NCBI RefSeq assembly: GCF_027359925.1
Contig: NZ_CP114767.1
Span: 372,001-436,000, forward strand
Source: Hymenobacter canadensis
GTDB taxonomy: Bacteria > Bacteroidota > Bacteroidia > Cytophagales > Hymenobacteraceae
Reading direction: 5' to 3'
Length of the DNA: 64,000 nt
The position numbers and the translations under genes are program-made. Below are positions 36,101 to 44,798 of this stretch, in pieces. Each line of letters starts with the position of its first letter. Within the stretch, counting starts at the first letter, position 1. Under the pieces are notes generated by a model. The model saw nothing but the letters and a program-made list of their open reading frames with translations. It was not told the origin of the DNA and made no database searches.

Positions 36101-36140
36101 CAAAAAAGCCCCGGCTTCCGTCAGGAAACCGGGGCTTTTT
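36101..36140. terminator. Bidirectional terminator
   Basis: AAAAAAGCCCCGGCTTCC / GGAAACCGGGGCTTTTT stem with flanking A and T runs, between the convergent universal stress gene and endonuclease gene. Confidence 0.85.
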
Positions 36141-36160
36141 GGGCTGAGGCTGGTAGCAGT

Positions 36161-38479
36161 TTAGTGCTTCACGGCTACGCGGCTGGTGTAGCGCACGCCG
36201 TCTACCACTACCCGCACCGAGTAGAGGCCGGCGGGCAGGTTCTGTACATCAAGCAGCGTAGCATCGGCGCCGCTGATGGTGCGCTCCTGCAGCAGCACCT
36301 GCTGGCCCAGGGCGTTGTACAAGCGAATGTCGGCGGCGTGGCGGCCGCGCAACCCGGCAATCTGCACCTGCACGGCCGTAGCGGCCGGGTTGGGGTACAC
36401 GGCCAGGCCGGTGTTCAGCGGCGCGTTTTTCACCGTCGAATTGACGATGCAGGCGGTGCTGGTGTGGCGGCCGACGTTGGTGTACACGTCGGTGCCGAGG
36501 GCCTGCCAGGTGCCGGCGCCCACGCTCCAGCGGGTTTCGCCGCGGCCCACGGTGGGCTTGCGCACCAGCGTGTTGTCGGTGGTGGAGCCGCCGCCCGGAA
36601 TGGTCCAGGTGGTGCCCGGGTCGGTGCCAATCACGCCGATAACGTCCAGCGTATCGGTGCCGTCAAACAGGGCCAGGGCATCGTCGCCGTTGAAGAAGCA
36701 CACGGCCGACTGCAGGTCTGTCTGGCCCAGTACCACCGTGGAAGCCACGCCGGTGTTAGCCACCACGTACACGTCGCCGGGGGCAATGGTGCCTGTCAGG
36801 GCTTGGGTGGCCGTGGGCGTGCTCGAGCCGTTGGCAAACAGCTCCAGGCGGATGCCGGTCAGGCTGATGGGCGCGCTGGTGGGGTTGTAGATTTCCACCG
36901 CTTTGCTGTTGCTGGCGGCGCCTTCCACGTACTCCGAGAAGTACAGATCGGTGCAGGGCGAGCCGGCCGGCGCCTGGTCGTCGTTGAGGATGGTGAGCGT
37001 GTGCGTGGCGGGCGCAATTACCAGTACGGCGGCGTTGCTGGGCGTGCCCAGGCGCAAGCGCACCGTTTCGTTGGGCTCCGGTGCCACGTCGCCGTTCACG
37101 GTAAGGGTCACGGCCTGGGTGCTCTGGCCGGCGGCGAAGGTGAGGGTACTGGTGGTGAGGGTGAAGTCAGCGGCATCGGCCGTAGTGCCAGCCGCTTCTA
37201 CCGATACAGGGATTGTGAAGCCGCCGGCCGGAATGCTGGCCGCCGTTACGTTCACTGAGTAGGTAGTGGTGCCGCTGTTGCCCTCCGTGAGGCTAGCCGT
37301 CGCCGAAGCAAAGCGTACCGAAGGCGGGGTGCCGTCGTCGTTGGTGATGGTGAGCTCCTGCGAAGCCGGGCCGCCGATGGCCGCGCCGGTAGCGGCGTCG
37401 CGCAGCGCCAGCACCACGGTTTCGTCAGCCTCAGCCTGAGTGTCGCCGTTCACCGTTACCGTCACGGTCTGGCTGGTCTGGCCGGCCGCGAAGGTCAGCG
37501 TCTGGGGCGAGGTGAAGGTGAAATCCTGGCCGCTGGTAGCGGTGGAAGTGGCCGCGTCAAACGCTACCTGCACCGTGAGGGTGGCGGTTGGCGCGGGCGT
37601 TACGTTCACGGTAGCCGTGAAGGTGCTCGTGCCGCTGTTGCCTTCCACAATGCTGCCGGTAGCCGACGCAAACGAGAAAGTCGGCAGCACTTGGAAGCCC
37701 CAGGCGCGGGCCACGAGGTCGGGGAAAGCAATGTAGGGGTTGAAGTTGCCCTGGCTTTTGGCGGCGCGGCGGTTCCGTTCCCGCTCGCGGGCGTCTACCG
37801 GGTCGGCGAGGTGCCACTGGTAGAGCGTGTTCAGGTTGGCCAGCGCCGTAATGACGTCCTTGCCGGCGTCAAAATTCTGCCCTTGGTGCATGGTGTAGAA
37901 GTAGAACGCCGCCCGGGCCAGGTTGCCCTTGTGGTCTTCGCGGGGCTCAAACTGCGAGTTAGTGTCTTCGCTGTACTCGTCGATGTTGGTGGCCGGGACG
38001 GTGGCCTGGCTGGTGGCGCCGCGCATCCACTTGATCGTCTGGTTGTCCGGAATTTCGGCAAACGGGTCGGAGCCGCGGTCGGAGTTCCACTGGATGAATG
38101 TCGGGAACAGGTGGTGGATGTCGGTGCGCATGCGCACTACCTCGTTGAACCACGACTGCGGGATGCTGTGCTCACAGTTGATGCCGCTCACCACGCCCGG
38201 GTTGGTGTTGGCCGAGTCGAGGCGCACGGTTTCCTGGTAGCCCGAGTACACGCACGTCACGCGGCCCTGGAAGTTGTCCACGTAGTTGTACATCCGGCCG
38301 CGGGCCTCCGAGTAGTTGAGCTCCGTGCGCTTGCCATCGTACCAGTTCTGGCGCAGCCAGTCTTTCAGGTCCTGGCCCTGCAGGGAGGTAGGCGGAGCAG
38401 GCGGTAAAGTTTGCGCTGAAGCCACGACGCTGACCAAGGTCAGCGCCGCGCCCAGCAAACGGGCGAAAAAGTGTTTCAT
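36161..38479 (-). CDS. Secreted endonuclease I with Calx-beta, lamin-tail and T9SS domains
   Basis: A 772-residue secreted protein. Signal peptide 1-22 (ASA-Q). An endonuclease I domain (about 40-270) carries the His-metal motif NCEHSIPQSWF and HHLFPTF. Two Calx-beta repeats follow (about 273-380 and 387-500, each with an FTSPQTLTFAAGQ / LTFAAGQ-type strand and a TITNDD-like end). A lamin-tail domain (about 503-690, LYFSEYVEGAASNSKAVEIYN) and a T9SS sorting domain (last ~75 residues, VYPNPAATAVQVQ) complete it. It probably degrades extracellular DNA for phosphate or biofilm remodelling. Confidence 0.93.
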   Translation of the reverse strand: MKHFFARLLGAALTLVSVVASAQTLPPAPPTSLQGQDLKDWLRQNWYDGKRTELNYSEARGRMYNYVDNFQGRVTCVYSGYQETVRLDSANTNPGVVSGINCEHSIPQSWFNEVVRMRTDIHHLFPTFIQWNSDRGSDPFAEIPDNQTIKWMRGATSQATVPATNIDEYSEDTNSQFEPREDHKGNLARAAFYFYTMHQGQNFDAGKDVITALANLNTLYQWHLADPVDARERERNRRAAKSQGNFNPYIAFPDLVARAWGFQVLPTFSFASATGSIVEGNSGTSTFTATVNVTPAPTATLTVQVAFDAATSTATSGQDFTFTSPQTLTFAAGQTSQTVTVTVNGDTQAEADETVVLALRDAATGAAIGGPASQELTITNDDGTPPSVRFASATASLTEGNSGTTTYSVNVTAASIPAGGFTIPVSVEAAGTTADAADFTLTTSTLTFAAGQSTQAVTLTVNGDVAPEPNETVRLRLGTPSNAAVLVIAPATHTLTILNDDQAPAGSPCTDLYFSEYVEGAASNSKAVEIYNPTSAPISLTGIRLELFANGSSTPTATQALTGTIAPGDVYVVANTGVASTVVLGQTDLQSAVCFFNGDDALALFDGTDTLDVIGVIGTDPGTTWTIPGGGSTTDNTLVRKPTVGRGETRWSVGAGTWQALGTDVYTNVGRHTSTACIVNSTVKNAPLNTGLAVYPNPAATAVQVQIAGLRGRHAADIRLYNALGQQVLLQERTISGADATLLDVQNLPAGLYSVRVVVDGVRYTSRVAVKH

Positions 38480-38593
38480 GCTGGCAAAAAGAGGTAAGGA
38501 AAACGTCGGCTAAGGTCGGGAATTTATAGCAATGCCTGCGTGGCTAAATTGTTATCGGAGTAGTAGTTGCCGCTGCCCGAAGCCAGGGCGGCA

Positions 38594-38630
38594 CAAAAAA
38601 AGACCTGCTCCGTCAGAAGCAGGTCTTTTT
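38594..38630 (-). terminator. Terminator after the fasciclin gene
   Basis: AAAAAAAGACCTGCT / AGCAGGTCTTTTT stem with a nine-base loop, about 40 bases beyond the fasciclin stop. Confidence 0.85.
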
Positions 38631-38670
38631 GAAGAACAAACGGGCCGCCAGCAGTGTGGCGGCAGCAGCC

Positions 38671-39438
38671 TTACTTAGTGGGCATCAGCACCGTATCGAT
38701 TACGTGCGTGATGCCGTTGCTCGATACCACGTTCGGGATGGTTACGTTGGCCATGCCGCCTTTGGCGTCATGAATCATCACCGTGTTGCCGCTGCGGTGC
38801 ACGGTCAGGTTTTCGCCTTCCACGGTGGTCAGCGTCTGGCCGTCCTTCAGGTCGGCAGCCATCAGGCGGCCGGGCACTACGTGGTAGGTGAGGATGGTGG
38901 TGAGCTTGGTTTTGTTTTCGGGCATCACCAGCGTGTTCACGGTGCCGGCGGGCAGCTTATCGAAAGCAGCGTTGGTAGGGGCGAATACCGTGAACGGGCC
39001 GGCGCCTTTCAGCGTCTCCACGAGGCCGCCAGCCTTCACGGCAGCTACCAGCGTGGTGTGGTCGGCCGAGCCGACGGCGTTGTCGACGATGTCCTTATCA
39101 GGCGTCATCATGGCGCCGCCCACCATTACACCGCCCGTTGTGGCGGTGCCCATCGTGCCAGAGCTCATCGAAGCGTCGCCGCTCATCTTCATTTCCTTCA
39201 TGTCCTTGCCTTTGCGGGGCTTGGTGGTGGCTTTCATTTTCGAGCCGTCGGCGGCTTCGCCTTTCACCTTCATCTTGCCATCGTCAGCCGCCTTGGTTTT
39301 GGTGGTCATCTCGGCGTCTTTGGTTTTGGTTTTCTCGTCGTCCGACTTGGTTTTGGCAGTCTGGGCGGCGGCGGTAGACGAAAGGCCAACGTTTACGGCC
39401 AGGGCCAGCGTGGCGACGGAGAGGAATTTCTTAAACAT
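38671..39438 (-). CDS. Fasciclin-domain secreted protein
   Basis: A 255-residue exported protein. A signal peptide (1-25, AAA-Q) is followed by a Lys/Asp/Met-rich low-complexity region (about 27-105: KTKSDDEKTKTKDAEMTTKT and similar) and a fasciclin domain (about 112-253; FTVFAPTNAAFDKLPAGTV, then LTYHVVPGRLMAADLKDG, ending GITHVIDTVLMP). It may mediate adhesion. The ATG at 39438 directly precedes the signal peptide. A SRAP fragment upstream is in the same frame with no stop between, so a read-through fusion is possible but unlikely to be the functional form. Confidence 0.9.
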   Translation of the reverse strand: MFKKFLSVATLALAVNVGLSSTAAAQTAKTKSDDEKTKTKDAEMTTKTKAADDGKMKVKGEAADGSKMKATTKPRKGKDMKEMKMSGDASMSSGTMGTATTGGVMVGGAMMTPDKDIVDNAVGSADHTTLVAAVKAGGLVETLKGAGPFTVFAPTNAAFDKLPAGTVNTLVMPENKTKLTTILTYHVVPGRLMAADLKDGQTLTTVEGENLTVHRSGNTVMIHDAKGGMANVTIPNVVSSNGITHVIDTVLMPTK

Positions 39439-39480
39439 GGGGTGTGAGAATATAGTGAGTGAGGAGAATTCAGTTTGGGG

Positions 39481-39738
39481 CCTTATACGGGCAGTTGCCG
39501 GGAATAGATATGGCGGGGATGCTATAAAGGGCTGCGGGCCGGTGGTGCGGTCTTTTACCCAGGCCGGCACCAGCCTCCACTGAAACAGCTGCACCCGCCC
39601 CGGCTCGGTGTTCGTGACGACGGGCAGGTGCGGCGAAGGTGCAGCGTTGTAGTTGGGCACAAGGTCGGCCGGCACGGCCACTCCGAAGCGCTCCACAATG
39701 GTTGGAGCCGGAGTAATGAAGGTATAGCGGCCGCACAC
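39481..39738 (-). pseudogene. Truncated SRAP (YedK/HMCES-like) gene remnant
   Basis: A GTG start followed by CGRYTFITPAPTIVERFG, the conserved N-terminus of SOS-response-associated peptidases, with catalytic Cys2 retained. It continues through VPNYNAAPSPHLPVV and FQWRLVPAWVKDRTTG (normally WGLVP.W.KD), then loses similarity near 39540. The later SRAP motifs and catalytic residues are missing, so it cannot form a complete enzyme. The frame runs without a stop into the fasciclin gene. Confidence 0.75.
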
Positions 39739-39827
39739 AATCAGGGGAGGAAAGACAGAAAACGGTTTCCTCTGCAAACGGCCCGCCCGCCGCGGGGTTG
39801 ATAATGCGGCGGCTTCACGCACAAAAA

Positions 39828-39919
39828 AGAACGTCCTGCTGAGCTTGCCGAAGCATCTCTACCGCACTAGTAATTACTGTGGCGGGAGAGATGCTTCGGC
39901 AAGCTCAGCAGGACGTTCT
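39828..39919. repeat. Hairpin repeat (AACGTCCTGCTGAGCTTGCC type)
   Basis: Arms of about 32 bases (AGAACGTCCTGCTGAGCTTG and its complement) around ~28 bases. It contains GAGCTTGCCGAAGCATCTC, resembling the GAGCTTGCGAAGG part of the element at 16465. It lies downstream of the first GH30 gene and may terminate the PUL transcript. Confidence 0.85.
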
Positions 39920-39942
39920 ACGACGTTCTTGCTATCGGCAGC

Positions 39943-41418
39943 CTAGTTCACCACCATCGTCATGATGGAGTGAGCGGGGCTATTGGCCGTGGCGCCTTGG
40001 CCCTGCATCCAGAGCTGGAAATCCTGGGCTTTGTCGCTGTTGTTCATCACCACCACGGCCACCTTGCCGTCGGGGTTCAGGAAGGCCGTGGTGCTCAGAT
40101 GGTCGCGGTTGGAGGAGGTGGCAATGCGCCGCGCGCCGGGCTTGATGAACTTGGAGAAGTGGCCGATGTAGTAGTAGGCGTTGGTGTAAATCAGCTTGCC
40201 GGTGCGCGTATCCCCGATGATGGGCGAAAAGCAGAAGTTCTGCACGTGGTTGGGGCCGCCGGTCTGGTCGAGCAGCACGTTCCAATCGGTCCAGCCCACG
40301 GTGCCGCTGTTGAAGTCGTTGATCATGGAGTGGCCGTACCGCTCGCCCAGGGCCCAGTCGTTCACCTTATCGAAGTTGAATTTCTCTACGCACCCTTCCG
40401 TGAATATGAGGTTGGTGTTGGGGTAGGCCTCGTGCACGCGCCGCAGGTTGTCGAAGAGCATGCTGCTGCCGGTCCAGGTTTCGTACCAGTGGTAGCCGAT
40501 GCCCCACACGTATTGCGCGGCTTTGGGGTCGTCGAGGATGGTGCTGGCGCGCTGGTAGATCTGGTCGCGGTTGTGGTCCCAGGCAATGAGCTTCCGGTCG
40601 CCGAGGCCACCTTTCTTCAGCGTCGGGCCGAGGTAGTCGCGGATAAAGTCGCGCTCCTCAGTGGCCGTAAACACGCACGATTCCCACCGCTGTTTGGCCA
40701 TGGGCTCGTTCTGCACGCTCAGCCCCCAGATCGGAATACCCTGGCGCTCATACTCCTTGATGAACTTCACGTAGTAGTCGGCCCAGGTTTGGCGGTACTG
40801 GGGCAGCAGCTTGCCACCGCGCAGCATGTCGTTGTTGTCCTTCATCCAGGCGGGTGGGCTCCAGGGGCTCACGTACATCGTGAGCTTGCCGCCGGCCGCC
40901 GCTTGGGCCTGCTTGATGAAGGGAATGCGGAACTGCTCGTCGTGCTTCACGCTGAACGTCTTCAGCTGCTCGTCCTTGTCGGCCACGTAGGTGTAGGGGC
41001 CACTGGAAAAGTCGGAGCTGTGGATGCTGGTGCGGGCCAGCGTGTAGCCGATGCCGGCCGTGGGGCTGTAGTAGGCCTGCATGAACTCCTGCTGAGTGGC
41101 CCTGGGCAGCTTGGCGTAGGTTTCGGCGGCGGCATCCGTCAGGGCCCCACCAATGCCCAGCATGGTCTGAAACGTCTTGCCGGGGTCCACGAAGATGCAA
41201 ACCTGCGTTTCCAGCGGCTGGCCCACCGGCTGCAGCGTCAGGCTGGTGCCGGCCGACAGTCGCAGCTCAGAGTTGGCGGCAGTGGTGAACACCTGCGCCT
41301 TTTTGCCGACGGCCGAATACGATTGAGAGTTGCCAGCGTTTTTGGCGGCTTTCTGGGCCACGGCACTGCCAGTGCACAAAGCAGCCAGCAGCAGGGAAGG
41401 AAGGAGGGATTTGCGCAT
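39943..41418 (-). CDS. GH30 glycoside hydrolase, paralogue 1
   Basis: A 491-residue secreted glycosidase, signal peptide 1-22 (AVA-Q, no lipobox). The TIM-barrel carries the retaining pair: acid/base Glu238 (SVQNEPM) and nucleophile Glu341 (LIFTEGC). GIGYTLARTSIHSSDFSS is the family start, and a C-terminal beta-sandwich (about 430-491) carries VAVVVMNNSDKAQDF. GH30 members cleave beta-1,6-glucan, beta-glucosides or xylan; the exact subfamily is uncertain. It is the most divergent of the three here and lies last in the locus. Confidence 0.9.
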   Translation of the reverse strand: MRKSLLPSLLLAALCTGSAVAQKAAKNAGNSQSYSAVGKKAQVFTTAANSELRLSAGTSLTLQPVGQPLETQVCIFVDPGKTFQTMLGIGGALTDAAAETYAKLPRATQQEFMQAYYSPTAGIGYTLARTSIHSSDFSSGPYTYVADKDEQLKTFSVKHDEQFRIPFIKQAQAAAGGKLTMYVSPWSPPAWMKDNNDMLRGGKLLPQYRQTWADYYVKFIKEYERQGIPIWGLSVQNEPMAKQRWESCVFTATEERDFIRDYLGPTLKKGGLGDRKLIAWDHNRDQIYQRASTILDDPKAAQYVWGIGYHWYETWTGSSMLFDNLRRVHEAYPNTNLIFTEGCVEKFNFDKVNDWALGERYGHSMINDFNSGTVGWTDWNVLLDQTGGPNHVQNFCFSPIIGDTRTGKLIYTNAYYYIGHFSKFIKPGARRIATSSNRDHLSTTAFLNPDGKVAVVVMNNSDKAQDFQLWMQGQGATANSPAHSIMTMVVN

Positions 41419-41500
41419 AATAAGGAAGGCGGCGGGAGGCCCCGCCAATACCGCCGGTGGGAGGCGGCGGGCATGAAAAATCAGAGAGTGGCGGCGGGGC

Positions 41501-42961
41501 CTACCACACGTAGGTGCCCACGGCGCCGGCCGGCAGCGCCGTGCTGGCCGCCTTGCCGCGGTACTGGATGTCGAAGGACTGGTTGGTGTTGCCGGTGTTC
41601 TGCACAATCAGCACTTTCTGGCCATTCGGAGCCTTGAAGGCCACGTTGGTGAGGCCGCCGGGCGTGGTGGACCCAATGCGCACCGAGCCGGGCCGCACAA
41701 ACTTGGCCGCGTGTGCCACTGTGTAGTAGGCCGTGTTGCGCGAAACTGTGTTGCCGTTGATGGTGAGGGCGCCCAGGCAGGTGCTGCAGCCGCCGTTGGT
41801 ATGCGGACCGTAGTTCTGGTCGGCGGCTAGGTTCCATTCCAGCACGTTGCGGCTCCAGTTGCGCGTGCCCCCGATAATCAGGTTGTTGATGTGCCAGGTG
41901 AAGTCGGCGGCGAAGTTGCCGGGGCCGCCCACCCACTGCTCCGTGAAGTACACGCTCTTGGCCGGAAAGGCGTTGTGCACCTGGCTCATGGCGTTGATGT
42001 TGCCGGCGTACAGATGGAACGCCGAGCCATCGACGTAGCGGCTCACCTGCGGGTCGGCCAGAATGGCGAGCGGGTAATCGGTGCGGTCGGTGTTGTGGTC
42101 GTAGAGGATGATTTTGGTGGTCAGCCCAGCCGCCTGCAGTGCCGGCCCCAGGTTGTTTTTGATGAAGTTGCCCTGCTCCGGCGCCGTCATCAGCATGCTG
42201 GGGTTATTATAGGGGTTCAGCGGCTCGTTCTGAATGGTAATGGCATCCAGGCGCACACCTTCGGCCTGCATCTGCTGCAGGTATTTCACGAAGTAGCGGG
42301 CGTACACATCGTAATACTCAGGCTTCAAAGAGCCGCCCACGAAGCTGCCGTTGGTTTTCATCCAGGTGGGTGCCGTCCAGGGTGAGCCCAGGATTTTCAG
42401 GTCGGGGTTGATCTGCAGAATCTCGCGCAGCACCGGCAGCAGGTCGGCGCGCTCGGGCTCCAGGCTGAAGCGGGCCAGCGTGGGGTCGGTCTGGCCGCCG
42501 GGCAGGTCGTTGTACGTGAATTCGCGGCTGCTCAAATCGGAGGCCCCAATGCTGATGCGCAGGTAACTGACGCCAATGCTGCCGGCATCAGTGCCGAACA
42601 GTTCGCGCAGCAGCGTGGTGCGGGCCGCGGCCGGCAGCTGGTTGAGCAGCTGGGCGCTGCCTCCCGTGAGCGTGTACCCAAAGCCGTCGATGCCCTGAAA
42701 CGTCTGGGTGGTGTCCACTACAATGGCCGGATTCTGCCCCACCGGCGCCAGGAAATTCAAGGCCAGCGTGCTTTTCTGAAACAGCGCTGTCTGGTCGGTG
42801 GTGGTCAGCCACAGCGCCACCTGCGACGGGCCGGCGGTGGGCGGCGGCAGCACGGGCGGCGTCGGGGGCGTGGCCGGGTCCGGCGAGTCGGTGCCGCAGT
42901 TGCTCAGGCTCAGCAGCAACGCGCCGGCCAGAGTGCAGATAAGGCTATGTTTCGGCTTCAT
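41501..42961 (-). CDS. GH30 glycoside hydrolase, paralogue 2 (lipoprotein)
   Basis: A 486-residue surface lipoprotein (Cys22 in LSLSNC) with a Pro/Thr-rich linker 24-45. The barrel has acid/base Glu246 (TIQNEPL) and nucleophile Glu341 (YFTEQWVG), and GASDLSSREFTYNDLPGG resembles the beta-glucanase/glucosylceramidase branch. It ends AGAVGTYVW, as does the third copy. Very similar to paralogue 3; a tandem duplicate. Likely faces outward to attack the polysaccharide. Confidence 0.92.
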   Translation of the reverse strand: MKPKHSLICTLAGALLLSLSNCGTDSPDPATPPTPPVLPPPTAGPSQVALWLTTTDQTALFQKSTLALNFLAPVGQNPAIVVDTTQTFQGIDGFGYTLTGGSAQLLNQLPAAARTTLLRELFGTDAGSIGVSYLRISIGASDLSSREFTYNDLPGGQTDPTLARFSLEPERADLLPVLREILQINPDLKILGSPWTAPTWMKTNGSFVGGSLKPEYYDVYARYFVKYLQQMQAEGVRLDAITIQNEPLNPYNNPSMLMTAPEQGNFIKNNLGPALQAAGLTTKIILYDHNTDRTDYPLAILADPQVSRYVDGSAFHLYAGNINAMSQVHNAFPAKSVYFTEQWVGGPGNFAADFTWHINNLIIGGTRNWSRNVLEWNLAADQNYGPHTNGGCSTCLGALTINGNTVSRNTAYYTVAHAAKFVRPGSVRIGSTTPGGLTNVAFKAPNGQKVLIVQNTGNTNQSFDIQYRGKAASTALPAGAVGTYVW

Positions 42962-43073
42962 AAGAGGAGAATTATTAAGTAGCAGATAGATAAGCCGTGC
43001 TACGTTTCAAGGCTATTTCCAAGATTTTCCAGGCAAAGAATCTGCGTTAGTTCTATTGGACGCTCACCGCAGG

Positions 43074-44510
43074 CTACCACACATAAGTGCCCACGGCGCC
43101 GGGGGCCAGGGTGGAGGCAAATGTGCGGCCGGCGTGGCGTACGCTGAAGGTTTGAGCGGTCGGGTTGTCGTTCTGCACAATCAGCACCCGGTCGCCGTTG
43201 GGCGCTTTGAAGGCCACATTGGCCAGCTTGCCCGTGACGGTGGAGCCGATACGCACCGAGCCGGGCCGCACAAACTTGCTGGCGTGCGCAATGATGTAGT
43301 AAGCATCCTCGCGGCTGACGGTGTTGCCGTCCAGGGTGAGGGCGCCGCGGCACTCGGTGCAGCCGCCGGGTGTGTGCGGGTTCTGCTGCGGATCGGCGGC
43401 CAGGTTCCATTCCAGCACCGTGCGGGCCCAGTTGCGCGTACCCCCGATAATGAGCGTACGTACGTGCCAGGGCAGGTTCTCGGAGAAGCTGCTCTTCGAG
43501 CCCACCCACTGCTCAGTGAAGTACAGGTTCTTGTCGGGGTGGGCGTCGTGCACCTGGCTCAGGGCCTCAATGGGGCCGGCGTAGAGGTGAAACGCCGAGC
43601 CGTCCACGTATTGTTTGGCTTCCGGGTCGTTGAGGATGGTAATCGGGTAGTCGGGTCGGTCGGCGTTGTGGTCGTAGACGATGATTTTGGTGTCCAGCTT
43701 CGCCGCCTTGAACGTGGGCCCGAGGTGCTTCTTGATGAACTCGGCCTGCTGCTCGGCCAGCATCAGCAAGCTGGGGTTGTTGCCGGGGTGCAGGGGCTCG
43801 TTCTGAATGGTAATAGCGTCAATCCGCACGCCCTCGGCCTGCATCTGCTGCACATACTTCACGAAGTAGCGGGCGTAGGCATCGTAGAACTCGGGCTTGA
43901 GTGAGCCGCCTTTCGAGTTGTTGTTGGTTTTCATCCAGGTCGGCGGCGACCAGGGCGAGCCGAGCAGCTTGATGGCTGGGTTAATAGCCAGAATCTCCTT
44001 CAGGATGGGCAGCAGGTGCGGCTTGTCGGGGGCGAGGCTGAACTTGGCGAGGGTGGGGTCGGTCTGGCCGGCGGGCAGGTCGTCGTAGCTGAAAACCTGG
44101 GCATCGAGGTCGGAAGCCCCGATACTCAGGCGTAAGTAGCTGACGCCAATAGCGTTGCCGGTAGTCCCAAACAGCTCCTGCAGCAAGGCGGCGCGCTTGG
44201 GCGCATCCATGCGGTGCAGCAGCTCGGCGCTGCCGCCCGTCAGGCAGTAGCCGAAGCCGTCAATCAGCTGGAAGGTCTGGCTTTCGTCGACTTCAATTAC
44301 CGCACCGGTAGCTGGGCTGGCGCTCCAGGTGGGCGCCGGCTGCAACTGAAATAAGGCCGATTTATCGGGATTGGTGAGCCAAAAAGCAGCCGAACGGCTG
44401 GTGCTGGCCGGGGCTGTGGCAGTGCCGGCCTTGGGTGGTCGCTGGCAGCCCGCGCCAAGGCCCAGGAGCAGCAGCAGCGAAAAGCCGGTAGATCGGAAAG
44501 TGGAAATCAT
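43074..44510 (-). CDS. GH30 glycoside hydrolase, paralogue 3 (lipoprotein)
   Basis: A 478-residue lipoprotein (Cys22 in GAGC) with acid/base Glu238 (TIQNEPL) and nucleophile Glu333 (YFTEQWVG). It matches paralogue 2 over nearly its whole length, including SLKPEFYDAYARYFVKY and the AGAVGTYVW end. The ATG at 44510 (MISTFRSTGF) precedes the lipoprotein signal. It is the first GH30 gene after SusD in the locus. Confidence 0.92.
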   Translation of the reverse strand: MISTFRSTGFSLLLLLGLGAGCQRPPKAGTATAPASTSRSAAFWLTNPDKSALFQLQPAPTWSASPATGAVIEVDESQTFQLIDGFGYCLTGGSAELLHRMDAPKRAALLQELFGTTGNAIGVSYLRLSIGASDLDAQVFSYDDLPAGQTDPTLAKFSLAPDKPHLLPILKEILAINPAIKLLGSPWSPPTWMKTNNNSKGGSLKPEFYDAYARYFVKYVQQMQAEGVRIDAITIQNEPLHPGNNPSLLMLAEQQAEFIKKHLGPTFKAAKLDTKIIVYDHNADRPDYPITILNDPEAKQYVDGSAFHLYAGPIEALSQVHDAHPDKNLYFTEQWVGSKSSFSENLPWHVRTLIIGGTRNWARTVLEWNLAADPQQNPHTPGGCTECRGALTLDGNTVSREDAYYIIAHASKFVRPGSVRIGSTVTGKLANVAFKAPNGDRVLIVQNDNPTAQTFSVRHAGRTFASTLAPGAVGTYVW

Positions 44511-44708
44511 GGCAAATGGAAAGAGCAAAAAAGAGCAGGAGTAGCACCTAAGTCCGGCAGTGGTTGCTGCCAGCCCAGGCCCCAAGGGCCGATTCCGAGG
44601 ATTCCCCCCACGAAACCGGCCCTGGTTCCTGTTGGCCGGAAATGCGCCGGACCGCGCAGCTTGCCCCAAGGCGTTGCAGCGCCTCAGGTACAGGAAGCTA
44701 CATCTGCT

Positions 44709-44779
44709 ATTCCGACGAAAATGGAAGCTGTACTAGGGTCGTTCAGCAGATTCAACCAAGCTTCTCTTTTCGTCGGAAT
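44709..44779. repeat. Hairpin repeat (ATTCCGACGAAAA type)
   Basis: The arms ATTCCGACGAAAA and TTTTCGTCGGAAT, with GGAAGCTG/CAAGCTTC partial pairing inside, form a long hairpin between SusD and the GH30 genes. The outer ATTCCGACGAAA / GGAATGACA type is a further variant of the TGTCATTCC repeats. It could attenuate transcription between SusD and the enzymes. Confidence 0.7.
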
Positions 44780-44798
44780 GACAGGCGCAGCACCGCTT

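Noticed and set aside
39828..39919. Hairpin repeat as an insertion-sequence end
   Set aside because: No transposase or target-site duplication is visible; a non-autonomous element or terminator fits better.
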